DNA of 64,000 nucleotides from Strongylocentrotus purpuratus (GCF_000002235.5 NW_022145597.1:26366423-26430422); one strand, 5' to 3'. Counted from the stretch's first letter, positions 1-11,718 are shown. Notes: a model not told the origin generated them from the sequence alone. Numbers and translations are program-made.

Positions 1-1410
1 ATTTGACCGTGTAAAAGTACAAATTTCGAGACGAAAACTGGGTTGCATTCTTTCCCTAACTCCGGGGGACCACTCAATGCACTCAGAGATTCCCCAAGAA
101 ATCCATCTTTGGGCCTACACAAGACCTGAGACATGCTTTTAGAATGACTTTGATATTTTTGAGAGAAATTTAATGTATATGCTTTATATATAGATTACAG
201 AGAGAAATAGACTGTACAATATTAGTGAGAGCATTAAATAGAGAATTTGACTTTGTAAAAGTACAAATTTCGAGACGAAAACTGGGTTGCATTCTTCCCC
301 TAACTCCCGGGGACCAACTCCATGCACTCAGAGATTCCCCAAGAAATCCATCTTAGGGTCTATACACAAGACCTGAGAAATGCTTTTAGAATGACTTTGA
401 TATTTTTGAGTGAAATTTAATGTATATGCTTTATATATAGATTACAGATAGAAATAGACTGTACAATATTAGTGAGAGCAATAAAAAGCGAATTTGACTT
501 TGTAAAAGTACAAATTTCGAGACGAAAACTGGGTTGCATTCTCCCCCTAACTCCGGGGGACCACTCAATGCACTCAGAGATTCCCCAATAATCCATCTTT
601 GGGCCTACACAAGACCTGAGACATGCTTTTAGAATGACTTTGATATTTTTGAGTGAAATTTAATGTATATGCTTTTTATATAGATTACAGATAGAAATAG
701 ACTGTACAATATTAGTGAGAGCAATAAAAAGCGAATTTGACTGTGTAAAAGTACAAATTTCGAGACGAAAACTGGGTTGCATTCTTCCCCTAACTCCCGG
801 GGACCACTCCATGCACTCAGAGATTCCCCTAGAAATCCATCTTAGGGCCTACACAAGACCTGAGACATGTTTTTAGAATGACTTTGATATTTTTGAGTGA
901 AATTTAATGTATATGCTTTATATATAGATTAAAGATAGAAATAGACTGTACAATGTTAGTGAGAGCAATAAATAGCGAATTTGACCGTGTAAAAGTACAA
1001 ATTTCGAGACGAAAACTGGGTTGCATTCTCCCCCAAACTCCTGGGGACCACTCCATGCACTCAGAGATTCCCCACGAAACCCAGCTTGGGGCCTAGGCAT
1101 ACACAAGACCTGAGACATATTTTTAGAATGACTTTGATATTTTTGAGTGAAATTTAATGTATATGCTTTATATATAGATTACAGATAGAAATAGACTGTA
1201 CAATATTAGTGAGAGCAATAAATAGCGAATTTGACTGTGTTAAAGTACAAATTTCGAGACGAAAACTGGGTTGCATTCTCCCTCAAACTCCGGGGACCAC
1301 CCCATGCACTCAAAGATTCCCCTAGAAATCCAGCTTAGGGCCTACACAAGGCCCGATACATATTTTTAGATTGACTTTGATATTTTTGAGTGAAATTTAA
1401 TGTTTATGCT
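1..1410. repeat. Tandem satellite, ~244-bp unit, six copies
   Basis: The word gtaaaagtacaaatttcgag recurs at about 11, 255, 502, 745, 989 and 1239, giving periods of 243-250 bp. Each unit also carries a ttgcattctycccctaactcc segment, an agattcccc segment and an AT-rich tail with tagaatgactttgatattt. Copies differ by scattered substitutions and small indels. The array enters from outside the window and decays at about 1407. The short reading frames in it are not conserved between units, so I read it as non-coding satellite DNA. Confidence 0.95.
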
Positions 1411-1442
1411 ATCATTGTGAGGTTGGGAGTATTTGGTATTAG

Positions 1443-1611
1443 AGGGTGTTGCACAGTGATGTCTTCAAAGAAAACCATAAATATATCAGGATTTCTTACA
1501 TGTTAAAGGGTTAGTACATGCAGTAGAAGATTATATAAAGAGTAACATTTTATACAAAAATTATTCCGTTTTTCATCAACCTTCAACAATGTTACCGATT
1601 CACTTTTTTAA
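1443..1611. mobile_element. 3' fragment of a TTAA-type MITE
   Basis: This stretch matches the right half of the complete element at 5759-6308: both share the 'ttagagggtg', 'gggttagtac', 'ttttatacaaaaatta' and 'catcaaccttcaacaatgttac' blocks in the same order. It ends next to a TTAA at 1608-1611, as the complete copy does. The left half is missing. Confidence 0.7.
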
Positions 1612-3121
1612 TTATTATGAAAGCAAGTTCATATTCTTGAAGACGGAATCGTTCGAGCTGCCATGGAGTGGTTATGTCTTGCGATAATTATGCCTCGGGT
1701 CATTTGTCACAAGCACCTTCTCAAACATGGAAACAATGTTTCTCGCATTCAAGAGATATGTACGAGTTGTTTAGTCTAGAATGCAAGTGTAGTAATATAA
1801 TATGTGTCGAAAGAAAAATACTGAGCACGACATCATTGGTAAAAAAATGGTATTATATTCAATTAATGGACGCATGAATTGTAAGTTGCATGAAGAATCT
1901 ACATGGAATTAGTAATCTAGAGAGTTGGGGGAAAGTTCTTGCCATTTATCATGTATTTCTCTTCATGAAAATGATATTTTCACATGAAGTAATCATTATC
2001 ATTTACAGCGAATGAGTTTTAAAGATTATCTGTACTAGTTTATAGGAGGGATAAGACCACACTGCAAGGTCACTGGACAGGTTGGCTATCTCAACTCAGC
2101 TCTTAATTAACATAAGAAAAAGAGGATCATGGGGGACCAATGGTCACCGATTAAGCTTTGTTTTCTATGTAGAGGGAGCAAGTAGCTACAAGTAGGACAG
2201 TGTGGCTTGTCATTTCCCAACTTTCAGGACTAAACTCAAAACCCTTTATCTAAAATATTGTTTGTTTATGGCTGTTTGAAGGAAAAAAACTTCAATCAGA
2301 ATGTTCACATTTGGACATGGGACACCGCCCTCCATTCTGGCCGTATGGGGTACAATACAGGAAGGGGGTGGTTAGGGGTTAAGAACTCCTTAATAGTACA
2401 TCTTTTCTTTCTTCTTTTTTTTTTTGGGGGGGGGGGAACACATCACCTCATGATTTGGGCGACGCAATGGGCTCACTGTAATTTGTCTTTTCGTGCCCAT
2501 AATGCTTGTCGGAATGAACGAAACATACATGTATTCAATTCTAAAAATAAACTACTAAAAAAATGGCAAACTTCTCAAGCTTGTTTAAAGTTAATAATTG
2601 CAATTGATAAGAACCTATACATATTTTAATTTAGCAAAGTGGCATTAAAGTCAGTCCTTTTGCAAAGGGATTTGCAAATTGATGTATTTAGACCCTGGTC
2701 CTGCACGATAGGCCTCCCTGGTTCTTGCCACAAGAATATTTTGAGGCGACGCGTTTAGAAATAAGATATGAAAATGGCTTTGAACTTTATTAATACAAGA
2801 ATTTGTAACTCCAATTTTTTCTTGATAACGGATACAGAAAGGAGTGGTAATATTCTCTCCAATTTGAAACATCCCCCATCCACCTATTGGTGGGTGATGA
2901 TATATCACGTTGAAGGCAAACCTTTAAAAAATCTAACTTTTGCCTACAATTTCCCTGACAAGTATTATTTATAATTATGTAGGCTTAAAGACCTACATTT
3001 AAGTGAAATTAAGCAATATATTGTTTTGCAAAGTTGAGGCTCCAAACACATTAGAGTGGCTTTAAAGGGTTGTCTTTCCTATCTCAAAATCATCCAACTC
3101 TGAGAATAAACACAAGTTCAT
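1612..3121. other. Intergenic, no gene recognised
   Basis: AT-rich unique-looking DNA with a T-then-G homopolymer run near 2408-2438. Two opposing short reading frames at 2651-2974 overlap each other and have no recognisable domain or codon bias. I see no exon, RNA gene or bounded repeat. Confidence 0.5.
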
Positions 3122-4130
3122 AATTCGTCCCTGTTTTCACGAAGTGACGGTAGAGCGCGCAACTAAAAGAAAGTTAGTTTTGAATAAATCGCTTTCAAAG
3201 GTTCGAGCCATAATCTCAACCTCTTTAATTTATCAAAGGCGAATAAATTTTATATCCTGGGATTGAAAATATCTCAATGTTTAGTTCTATCTTTAAATAT
3301 TTCCATAATTTTTTATATTTTTTGAGGAAATGAGCTGTAAACATTACCGTCACTTCGTGAAAACACGAAATTCAAGGACGCGCTGTGATTTTGTTTTCAC
3401 GAAGTGACGGTAGGTAGCCGCGCGCGTAAAACATATGGGATTTTTCCCTCGTGGATGGAATTCTCGAAATGGACACTAAATACGGCAAAACGTTTTGTTT
3501 AATTGATGTACAGATAAAATAATTCGAACTGTGAGAAAGAGTACATTTTCCTCTTTCTGTAGCTGCTTTTTCATTTCTCTGTGTGGACTGTTAACACATC
3601 CGTCATTTCGTGAAAACACAAATTGCATAGAACGCTTTGATTTTGTTTTCACGAAGTGACGGTACGGAGCCGCGCGCGTAAAACGTATGGGACTTTTCCC
3701 TTGTGGATGGAATTCTCGAAATGGACACTAAAAACGGCATTATGTTTTGTTTAATTGATGTACAGATAAAATAATGCGAACTGAGAGATAGAGTACATTT
3801 TCCTCATTTGGTAGCTGTTTTTTTTTATTGATAAGAATAAACTGAATGTCTCTGTATGAACTTTTAACTTAACCGTCATTTCGTGAAAACACAAATCACA
3901 TAGAACGCTTGTATTTTGTTTTCACGAAGTGACGGCTCGTAGCCGAGCGCGTATAAAACATATGGGATTTTTATTGTGTGAAGCAATTTCATGAGATAGA
4001 CACTGAAATACGGTAAAATTACTTTTTTAATAGATGTATGGATAAAATAAGAGCACCTTTTCTTCTTTGTATAATTATGATGTTAGATCTATGATGTCAG
4101 TTTTTGTTCACGAAGCTACGGCTCACAATA
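3122..4130. repeat. Left-end array of inverted TTTTCACGAAGTGACGG motifs
   Basis: Four units of about 250-270 bp start near 3134, 3394, 3646 and 3919. Each begins with the motif on the plus strand and, except the last, ends with the reverse-complement motif (3345, 3600, 3873). A short spacer of about 27 bp then leads to the next unit, so each junction can form a hairpin with 16-19-bp arms. After each forward motif comes a conserved gccgcgcgcgtaaaac segment and 'ggaattctcgaaatggaca'. A degenerate final motif lies near 4108. Confidence 0.85.
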
Positions 4131-4334
4131 AATAAACTATCAATAGCACAGATGGATATTGGCACAAAGTGCTTTTAGAATGATTAATAAGCTATTCTCT
4201 TTAATCTTAAGCTAAAAATGGATATGTATTTAATATTCTTTGAGGTTTAATTATCAGGTATATTGTATGTAGTAGGAACTAAAGATTGCACTAAAGTTAC
4301 TATATACTTTCCACTTAAGAACACGTTCAAGTAG

Positions 4335-4336
<2 letters not shown>

Positions 4337-4371
<35 letters not shown>
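4337..4371. repeat. CT microsatellite
   Basis: An uninterrupted run of about 17 CT dinucleotides in otherwise AT-rich DNA. Confidence 0.95.
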
Positions 4372-5754
4372 ACCCCCTCCATCTCCTCTTAATATCACAC
4401 AAATTCTGCCATTTCTTGTTGAAATTCATGCAGGTGATATTGGGGCTTTTGCTACTCTATTACTATGTGGAATTTCTAAAATTTTAGAGAGGGGCCTAGC
4501 TAAATATATTTTTTCATATAGGAAATAAAGCAAATATATTAAGAAATATTTTTGAATGAAGGAAAAAGATTCAGTATTGATCATTGACCATAATCTGTAG
4601 TTAACTACTCAACTCTGCAATATAAACACAGAAAATGAATTTCGACTGAGCAGTTTTAATTCAAACATTTGGAACCACAACAGCAAGTGGCAAATGGAGA
4701 ATAAATTAAAAATATTAAATAATTCATACCAAACATATCATCATCAATACTATATTGCATTTTGAAATCTACATTTAGGGATTTGTGGAAAAGACTCATC
4801 AGGTATACAGCCACGGAATACAAAGGTTATTTAGCACATTATACAGTACTAAATATGCTAAAAATGTCTTTAACTTATTCTTCATACATGTCCTGGTTAT
4901 CATGTTTATTCAGCAATCATAGCAAATAAATGCCACATACTACATGTATGATGAAGTCAACAAAGAAATAAATCTATATTCAAAATACCATTCCAAAACA
5001 AAATGAATAAGAAATTTTACATCATTAGCATGCTGAAATATACTGGTTGCTAAATAAACTCTTTTTTTTAAAGGTTCATCTGCACAGATTTTTTTTCACC
5101 TGAAGACAAAAGAGGTATTCAAAACAGTGTGGTATGGTCTCTTTCTTGCACGCCATGGTTTTCCTGTTCTGGCTGAAAGGTTTACATGTTGATCGTAACA
5201 AAACGAGGCAGTTCTTGAAAAAAAAGATGGCACAGTTTTTTCAATGGGAAATATGACTAATATAATCATCATCATTACTTTTTTGTTCATTACTGTTTTT
5301 CATTAATATCTTGTGAGTAGAGTTTCAGAAGCAAGTCAGTTTACACAATCTCTTTCTAGGGTATTTCAATAAAGTTTAGTACACAGTCTCAAACGCTACA
5401 AAGTTTACCAATGCTAAAAGGTTGTCTTCACCCAGGCAAACACGTAATCTCTGACTAAACAATTATCAGCTGAACAATGCATGATAAACATGGAAATATC
5501 AATTTGACTACCGGTAAACAATTTCATTTCTCATCAAACAGATAAAATTCAAAACAGCAACATTATATTGTATGATTATAAGATAGTTTGAAGTACCAAA
5601 TACAATTATGATGAGAATGACTATAGAAGTAAAAATAAAAACATTAAATGTGAACTAGTAACATTGTGTTGTGTTTTGAAAGAAAAATCAATAGTGTAAA
5701 TGTAACTTATATTCATGTTCTAATGAAGGCATCAACCCCTGTGAATACAAACAT
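4372..5754. other. AT-rich interior, no gene recognised
   Basis: About 1.4 kb with long A/T runs and no reading frame above 64 codons. No repeat boundary, tRNA-like fold or splice-bounded exon was found. Confidence 0.5.
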
Positions 5755-5758
5755 TTAA

Positions 5759-6308
5759 AGGGACTGGGTAACATTGTTCAGATGAGAGATAGTGGTTCTA
5801 AGGTAGTGACTTCAATGCTAGATGTACAATTAAAGATAATCTGAAAATTTGAGTGAAAACGGACCATTATTCATGGTACAAATTGGGAAAAACTGATCTG
5901 ATCGATTCCTTAATTCTCCCAACTAGGTCTAGATCTAGATCTATAGAACAATTTAATTACATTTTAGGTGAATGGAAATCTCACAAAGCAATAAAATGGC
6001 TCTACATTCCATTCCAGACATTTAAGTGTTGACAGATTTTTTATAGCCTGTTTTATGTCTTTTTTTCATGGAAAAACGGTTGGGAAAATTCAAAAATGTT
6101 TGGGAGAATTTATTGTTAATCACTGTTAGAGGGTGCCTCACATCGACGCCTTCACAGAAAACCATAGATATCTTTGTGGTTTGAGAATTTTTTCAGGATT
6201 TTTTGCCTGTCAGAGGGTTAGTACAGTAGAAGGAATATAGTAAGTTACATTTTATACAAAAATTAAGCAATTTTTTTCATCAACCTTCAACAATGTTACC
6301 CAGTCACT
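5759..6308. mobile_element. Complete 550-bp MITE, TTAA target site
   Basis: The left end reads AGGGACTGGGTAACATTG and the right end, reverse-complemented, reads AGTGACTGGGTAACATTG. Both ends are flanked by TTAA (5755-5758 and 6309-6312). A TTAA target with AGnG-type termini is typical of Kolobok-like elements; piggyBac also uses TTAA but usually starts with CCC. No coding capacity. A partial copy lies at 1443-1611, and a third similar terminus with TTAA occurs near 6540-6568. Confidence 0.85.
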
Positions 6309-6729
6309 TTAAAGAAAATAGATAAACAAATTATTCAATACAAAGATACGATATGAGGATTCATGGAACTGGAATCGAAAACTCTAATATGCATTACTGA
6401 TTGAGGTAGGTATACCTGATAAATAGCTGTTCTGAGCTATACATTTGAATAATAAAGATTTATGTGTGCAGGAGTTCATTGCAATACTGTAACAGAAAAC
6501 TGACACCTGTACGACTATTCAGTTCATTGTTTCAGAAATCATGGACAATGTTACCAGTTTGCTTTAAATCAATTCATTGATTTTATAATCAATCCATTTC
6601 ATTGCGATTACAACACACAATTACAGTTATGAGTGGTGTTTGCTTTGTTTATGATATTTAAAATGTTTAAAATAAAACAGTATAAAAGAGAGATTGAGGT
6701 ATTGAAACATTGAAGCATTGTCAAAACGA

Positions 6730-6845
6730 TCATGTAATTGATTCTAGTTTCTCAAGCATGCTCTTCAACAACAGTTCTTCAAGTTTCTTCACACGTATGT
6801 CATCCAAGCAATAGTGGTTGAAGCAGCGAAGATCCTTTATCTAGA
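6730..6845 (-). other. Candidate terminal exon of a minus-strand mini-gene
   Basis: On the minus strand a long pyrimidine tract ends in a strong CAG acceptor (intron side 6846-6847). If entered in phase 1 from the exon at 7183-7249 it terminates almost at once (V-stop). A second frame, starting at 6834, is open for 34 codons, contains KKLEELLLKSMLEKLE and stops at 6730-6732, but its phase does not match the upstream exon. No family recognised; low confidence. Confidence 0.2.
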
Positions 6846-7182
6846 CTGCGTGAAAGCAAAAGGAAATAAGAGAAAGAACAATCAATAGAAAACCATTATC
6901 AGAATTTCAATTATGAAAGGGAAACTTTACAGTGCATTATGATTGGCCGAAATTATTTTGTGTAGTTTTGGTACCAACTTTTAGAGAGGCTCTTAATGAA
7001 TTAAATACTTTATTTGGTATCACCTTAGTATTGGCAATTTTTGTTAAGGATTTAAAAAAAAATTAGATGCTGACCTCGATAGGACCACTCATTCCCTGAA
7101 CTAAGGGACCTAAGCATTAAAATCAATTAAGAATATCTAAAATTTTAACTATTGGGAAACAATCAAGAAGGAGAGAAGATAC

Positions 7183-7249
7183 CTTTTGACTCGCTCAGAA
7201 GCATAGACAATGGGTCATCATCAGAATCGCAATCGGAGCCGTCAGGAGA
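7183..7249 (-). other. Candidate acidic exon, minus strand
   Basis: 67 nt read in phase 0 as SPDGSDCDSDDDPLSMLLSE plus SK, an acidic Ser/Asp-rich stretch followed by a short hydrophobic helix. The donor AAAAG|gtatct is good; the acceptor (ttaaag) has a weak pyrimidine tract. An alternative acceptor near 7432 gives a 13-codon frame ending in a stop. No family recognised. Confidence 0.25.
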
Positions 7250-7714
7250 CTTTAAGGGTCACCGTGCCAAGTCACACATGCAGCTCTGACTGTACGTGTT
7301 CGGTGAATTGCTTCAACGGTTCCATACTGCTCCCACTCTTAGGTCACTATGCCAAGTCACAATCCCAGCTCTGTGTTCAGTGAATTATCAAGGACCCATC
7401 TTCCCAGCATGTCGGTCCCTGTATCCAATCTAATTTTGTAGAATGAAAGAAATAATTACAAGTTATTTTCTTTCATTTTTTTTGCAAGCAGAGGTAAGGA
7501 AATGAATCCAATATTATCTTTTGTACATCAAATTAATTACTAGGCATAACTGACCCCAAACAGAAGTTTTCAATTGCCCCTATTACCCCAAAATAGAATT
7601 TTCCAATTGCCCCTACCAAACAACAACCACCCCAATGCACATACGCAGTGAGTGTGCTTAGTACTTTGCTGCTAAAGTGTGATTTTCCTGAACAGATCAT
7701 GAAACTATTCTCAC

Positions 7715-7805
7715 CTGGATTTGTTTCTGGCCTGTGGCATTCTTGAAAAGTAGATGTACTTTCCCAGTGCTTCCTTCATATAAGTGCAAATTGTATCTAC
7801 TGCAT
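7715..7805 (-). other. Candidate internal exon with canonical splice sites, minus strand
   Basis: 91 nt bounded by ctttagtttcag on the acceptor side and CAG|gtgaga on the donor side. Joined to the 8-nt ATG-containing segment at 10013-10020, whose donor is AAG|gtgagt, it gives exactly 33 open codons in phase 0, containing LHLYEGSTGKVHLLF. The matching phases are the main argument that this was once, or still is, a spliced gene. No homologue recognised. Confidence 0.3.
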
Positions 7806-8422
7806 CTGAAACTAAAGTGAAAGCAAAAACATCATCATAATTTCATTACCACTGAAGTGTAGGTAGTGAGACATGTACATCATCTGGTATGGTACTTGCT
7901 TGGAAAATTCTTTAAAATATGAAGTGGAGTTGGGCAACATTTGCTGGTATCAAGGACAATTGTTTACAAGAATTATAGGGTGAGGGACCAAGGGTACTAA
8001 AGTGCTGCCTTTGGATATAACAGACACAGAGTACAGATAATGAGAGAAACTAAGCTAAATATGTGGACATTGTTCCCCAAAAGGTAGACTACTCATGATT
8101 ACTTCGGTCTCAAAACAAAAGTATTCCTTTTTCGGATGGTGCCATTTTTTCAGGGCAGGGCTGTAACTAATTTTCAATTTTTAATTAAATGTTCATTCAT
8201 GTCCTTCTTTGCTTGACAGGCAAATCATGGACTTCCCTAACAGTTAACCAGGAGGGGCTACTTCCCAGGTCATCTCAGCTCAGCATGATGATAATTTTCA
8301 TAACTCCCTTTGCCCTTGGCCATGTTGATGTTGGCCTTGGGCTTGGAGCCCTGAAGTTTCTTAAACCCCAGGCACGCCTTACAAGAAAGGTCTCAGTCTG
8401 GTCTAGATCCTGATCTACTCAT

Positions 8423-9461
8423 AGGGTGTCTGATCGCGCACCCGATGTTGTGTGCTAAAATTCTTCCCATAGAGATTACACGCATCCCTATGCAGCCTAC
8501 GTGCATTGCGCGACCATGCAAAAAAAGTCAATTTTTTTTTTTCAAATCGAGATTCAAACCTTTATCAGTTGTGATCCTGAAGGTGATAATCAATGAATGA
8601 GGTGTCATATGAAAGAGCAGGTGAATTCCAATATTTCCAAAGGGGCGTAGCCCCCGAAATTCTAAAAATATCTTGGTCAAAACAGCAATTTAAACATTGT
8701 GTCCTGGCTAACTCTGAGGTTTGTCACTTTTGAGATATGACGCCCCGATCGATAAGTAGTCCCAGTCCTAAGGAACAATTCTATGTGATTATATTTTCGC
8801 TAGCCCCCAGGGATCACAACTGATAACAGTTTAAAAATACCCTTCTCGCTATTTGGTGGATCAGCTAATTAGGAGGCGTGCGCTCCGCTCAGTCCAAACC
8901 ATGGTTACATCGCGTAACATCTCCGCGCACGAACGAAACCCCAAATTATAGTGACTGAAATTATGGTTGGCAATTCCCTCGATAAACCCGGAAGTGAATA
9001 CACGTTATAGTCAATGGCAATATCGCGGAGACAACGTGCGTTGTCTCCGCGATATTGCCATTGACTATAACGTGCATTCACTTCCGGGTTTATTGTGCGA
9101 CGAACGCCAACCATACTAGTCAATCGCACATGTCGCGGAGACAGCGTAGCTCAAGCTGCAAGTCGCGGATTGGCTTAGCAGCATGCGTACGATATGCATA
9201 CGCTTGCATATCGCGCGATACAGCTGTTTGGCTAAATTTAGCAAAACAACATCACTCTGCGTGGACGTCTTTTTCGTCGATTTTGACCAAAATGATATGA
9301 ATATACCAGCGTGTTGGAGGGGCTGTAACTTTTGATAGAAACATCGGTGAGACTTGAAATTTGAAATGTATTATTCTGATAACATTTTTTATTCAAATAT
9401 CAAACAAAAATGGTGAAAAACGATCCCAAATTGAAAATTGAAAAATCGTTCAGACACCCTA
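8423..9461. mobile_element. 1.04-kb non-autonomous hAT-like transposon
   Basis: Both ends share TAGGGTGTCTGA, inverted. The 8-bp sequence CTACTCAT occurs directly outside each end (8415-8422 and 9462-9469) and fits the hAT target pattern nTnnnnAn; the terminal T of the left end overlaps the duplication, so the target may be 7 bp. The element has no reading frame above about 80 codons. Its centre contains a near-perfect 112-bp palindrome (8982-9093) inside a longer, diverged inverted repeat of about 8905-9170. Confidence 0.85.
8982..9093. repeat. 112-bp near-perfect palindrome
   Basis: Arms of 55 bp with one mismatch around a 2-bp centre at 9037-9038. On single-stranded DNA or RNA this folds into one long hairpin. 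It is GC-richer than its surroundings and contains CGCGG motifs. Confidence 0.95.
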
Positions 9462-10012
9462 CTACTCATCTCTAGATTCTAGATTGACGAGTAGTGGCTG
9501 ACATAAACTGATAATTATAAAATGATGATCTAGAGTAACTAGAGTTCTAGACTCTAAATCAAATTTATAATTAGCTACAGGCCTAAAAGTAAATTACTGA
9601 AAAAATAAAAGTAAAACTCTAGTCTCTAGATCTAGATCTAGAGTCTACTTGATCTCTAACTTTCTGTAAAACTTGTTCAAATTTATAACTTAAGCAGATA
9701 TAAAAAGAATCTTAGAGGTCTATAGCATTAATATTTGGTGTGGAGCTAAATAAGAAAGAATCTCCACTTAAGTTATCTAGTCTAGATGTATATTTGTTAA
9801 GACATAAGTTGATCTTTTTAGTTTTTGATCACATGATACTTCACTCCTTTATTCACTTACATGAAAATAAGTATATGGGGCGATATGTGGAACGGTGGTG
9901 TATATTTCACACATTTCTGTGCTCATGGACATATTTATGGCTTACAAAGAATCAGAATGAATCAAAAGAGTGTACCACATTAATTTAACTTAAAAAATGT
10001 TTAAAAACTCAC

Positions 10013-10020
10013 CTTTTCAT
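10013..10020 (-). other. Candidate first coding exon (ATG + splice donor), minus strand
   Basis: The minus strand reads ATGAAAAG|gtgagt, a start codon followed by a consensus donor. It lies about 30 bp inside the right-end motif cluster of the putative 7.2-kb element, where a transposon gene would be expected to start. It links in frame to 7715-7805. Short exons are easy to find by chance, so this rests on phase agreement. Confidence 0.25.
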
Positions 10021-10048
10021 GGTCTGTGACTGTTCCAAACTGCGAAAT

Positions 10049-10346
10049 TTTCACTACCGTCACTTCGTGAAAATATTAAAAGCAGGAAAGAGCAAACGAT
10101 GTTTTCACGAATTGACGGCTGTCAAGCGCGTACTTGGCCGTCACTTCGTGAAAACAGAAAATCCTTTTGCTAGGTATTTTCTTGTTTACGTCATCGTCAT
10201 AGTGACATAATTAGATAATATTACGGTCTGAAATTTTTTGAGGTTCAAGATGTTAGTGAATGATGTCCAAAAATGCAAAAAAATCGAAAGTGAAATTATA
10301 TGCGATTTTGCTCACTACCGTCACTTCGTGAAAACAGGGACGAATT
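10049..10346. repeat. Right-end motif cluster of the 7.2-kb element
   Basis: The reverse-complement motif (taccgtcacttcgtgaaaa type) occurs at about 10055, 10137 and 10316, and a forward, slightly mutated copy (ttttcacgaattgacgg) at about 10109. The first two form a hairpin with a loop of about 35 nt, mirroring the left-end hairpins. Confidence 0.8.
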
Positions 10347-11718
10347 GTTATAGAAGTTAGAGTGAAAAAACGTTGAAAAGAAAACGGCTTACAATAAGTA
10401 AGCATGATCAGAGCGTTGATTGAGCGCAAACCTTTATGTTTCTAAACAGATTACTTTCAATACTGGTGTCTGTTTTAACCATTTAGGCAATCGCATAGGT
10501 ATCCAAATAGTAATTGATTTGATTTATTATTTTCGGCAACAAATAGAGATGATTTGATAGAGATAGAGATAACAATCTTTTGAAGTGTCACAAATAAGAG
10601 GCTTGAGATAATGCCTGCTTTAAGTTTAAAACTTATATTTACATTACATATTAATGGAACAAATAATAATTCATTCTTTAATAGGTAAGGAGAGTGCGAG
10701 AGCGATGGTGTTAATGGAGACTAGGAAGATAGAATAGAAAGAGGAGATGAGGTAGAGGAAGATTGAGAATCAAGATGAAAAATGAAGAAGAAGAAGAAGA
10801 TGAAGAAGAAGACGAAGGAGAAATAGAAGGGAAAAAAAGATAAGAAGATGAAGACGGAAGAAGAAGAAGAAGATGAAAGCAGGAAGGAGGGAGATGATGA
10901 TGAAAAAGAAATTGTCAGCTGGAAAGAGAACGGGCCCAGATATTCAAATATTTTACCCATTACTTCCCATCAACGTATTGTGTTCACAAGGTAGGTCTTA
11001 TCCTAACACCTGGAACATGATGAAATAAGTGAACTTTTTTGTTGAATGAATAGCGTTTTCCTATCGTCCTATATTATAACTGACATGGAGCAAATATGGA
11101 TCATTGTAGGAATGAGCAAATATGAGGTTTGAGCCTTAGAATGTGTATATAGAAATGATATATTGTTGAAAGGCCTTTAATAGAAAATACTGAAATAGCT
11201 AGATAATACTTTCATTCGGTAGAGAATTCAGGCCATCCATCTGGGCGAATGTGCCCAAGTGAATTTACGGACCGATTTCGATCGTGTCTTTGGGGAGTGT
11301 GGGACATGGGGGGGGGGGGGGGGGGGGGGATGGAGAGGTAAGATTGTGTTTGTAGTATTACAAAACCAATTCCTTTCTTCAATAAATAACTAAATGTAAT
11401 CTACATTATCCCGCCGAGTGACTACATTTCAAAATATTTACAATACATAGTATAACCAAATAATCTGTTGGTTTATAAATAAAGGAGGGATGATATGGCT
11501 GTCCAAGAAAATAATATTTGTTTGTCCCATTGTTATAACAGATTTGCTTGATATGTACTAACATTTGCAAAGCAGTCGAAGAAGCAATTTTGCTATACCT
11601 TCTGGCATATTAAATTTCTTACCATATAAATCAAATGTACGCATATTTAATTCTTTACTTTGCTAACCTAACAAATTGTTAATAATCTGCCAGGTGAAGG
11701 AGTGCTGAATAAAGACAT
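10347..11718. other. Intergenic, no gene recognised
   Basis: Contains a purine-rich GAAGAA block at about 10725-10925 that gives a spurious Ser/Phe-rich reverse frame, and a 20-base oligo-G run near 11310-11329. No bounded repeat or exon otherwise. Confidence 0.5.

Larger units (their letters stand above)
3122..10346. mobile_element. Putative 7.2-kb DNA transposon with 32-bp TIRs and subterminal motif clusters
   Basis: Positions 3122-3153 are exactly the reverse complement of 10315-10346, 32 of 32 bases. The core TTTTCACGAAGTGACGGTA and its reverse complement recur inside both ends: about eight times between 3134 and 4120 (some degenerate) and three times between 10049 and 10155, but not in the middle 6 kb. 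Clustered subterminal binding-site-like repeats plus terminal inverted repeats are the layout of several eukaryotic DNA transposon superfamilies. If the outer AATT on each side is taken as a 4-bp target duplication, the TIR is 28 bp. The interior contains younger insertions at 5759-6308 and 8423-9461. No transposase is recognisable; a faint spliced minus-strand frame starts just inside the right end. The superfamily is unassigned. Confidence 0.5.

Noticed and set aside
3122..4130. A CRISPR or integron-like array
   Set aside because: Units are ~260 bp, share the whole body as well as the motif, and the context is a eukaryotic transposon-rich region.
8189..8413. 74-codon plus-strand frame
   Set aside because: No start context, domain or splice support; it lies just outside the hAT-like element and is open on the opposite strand as well.
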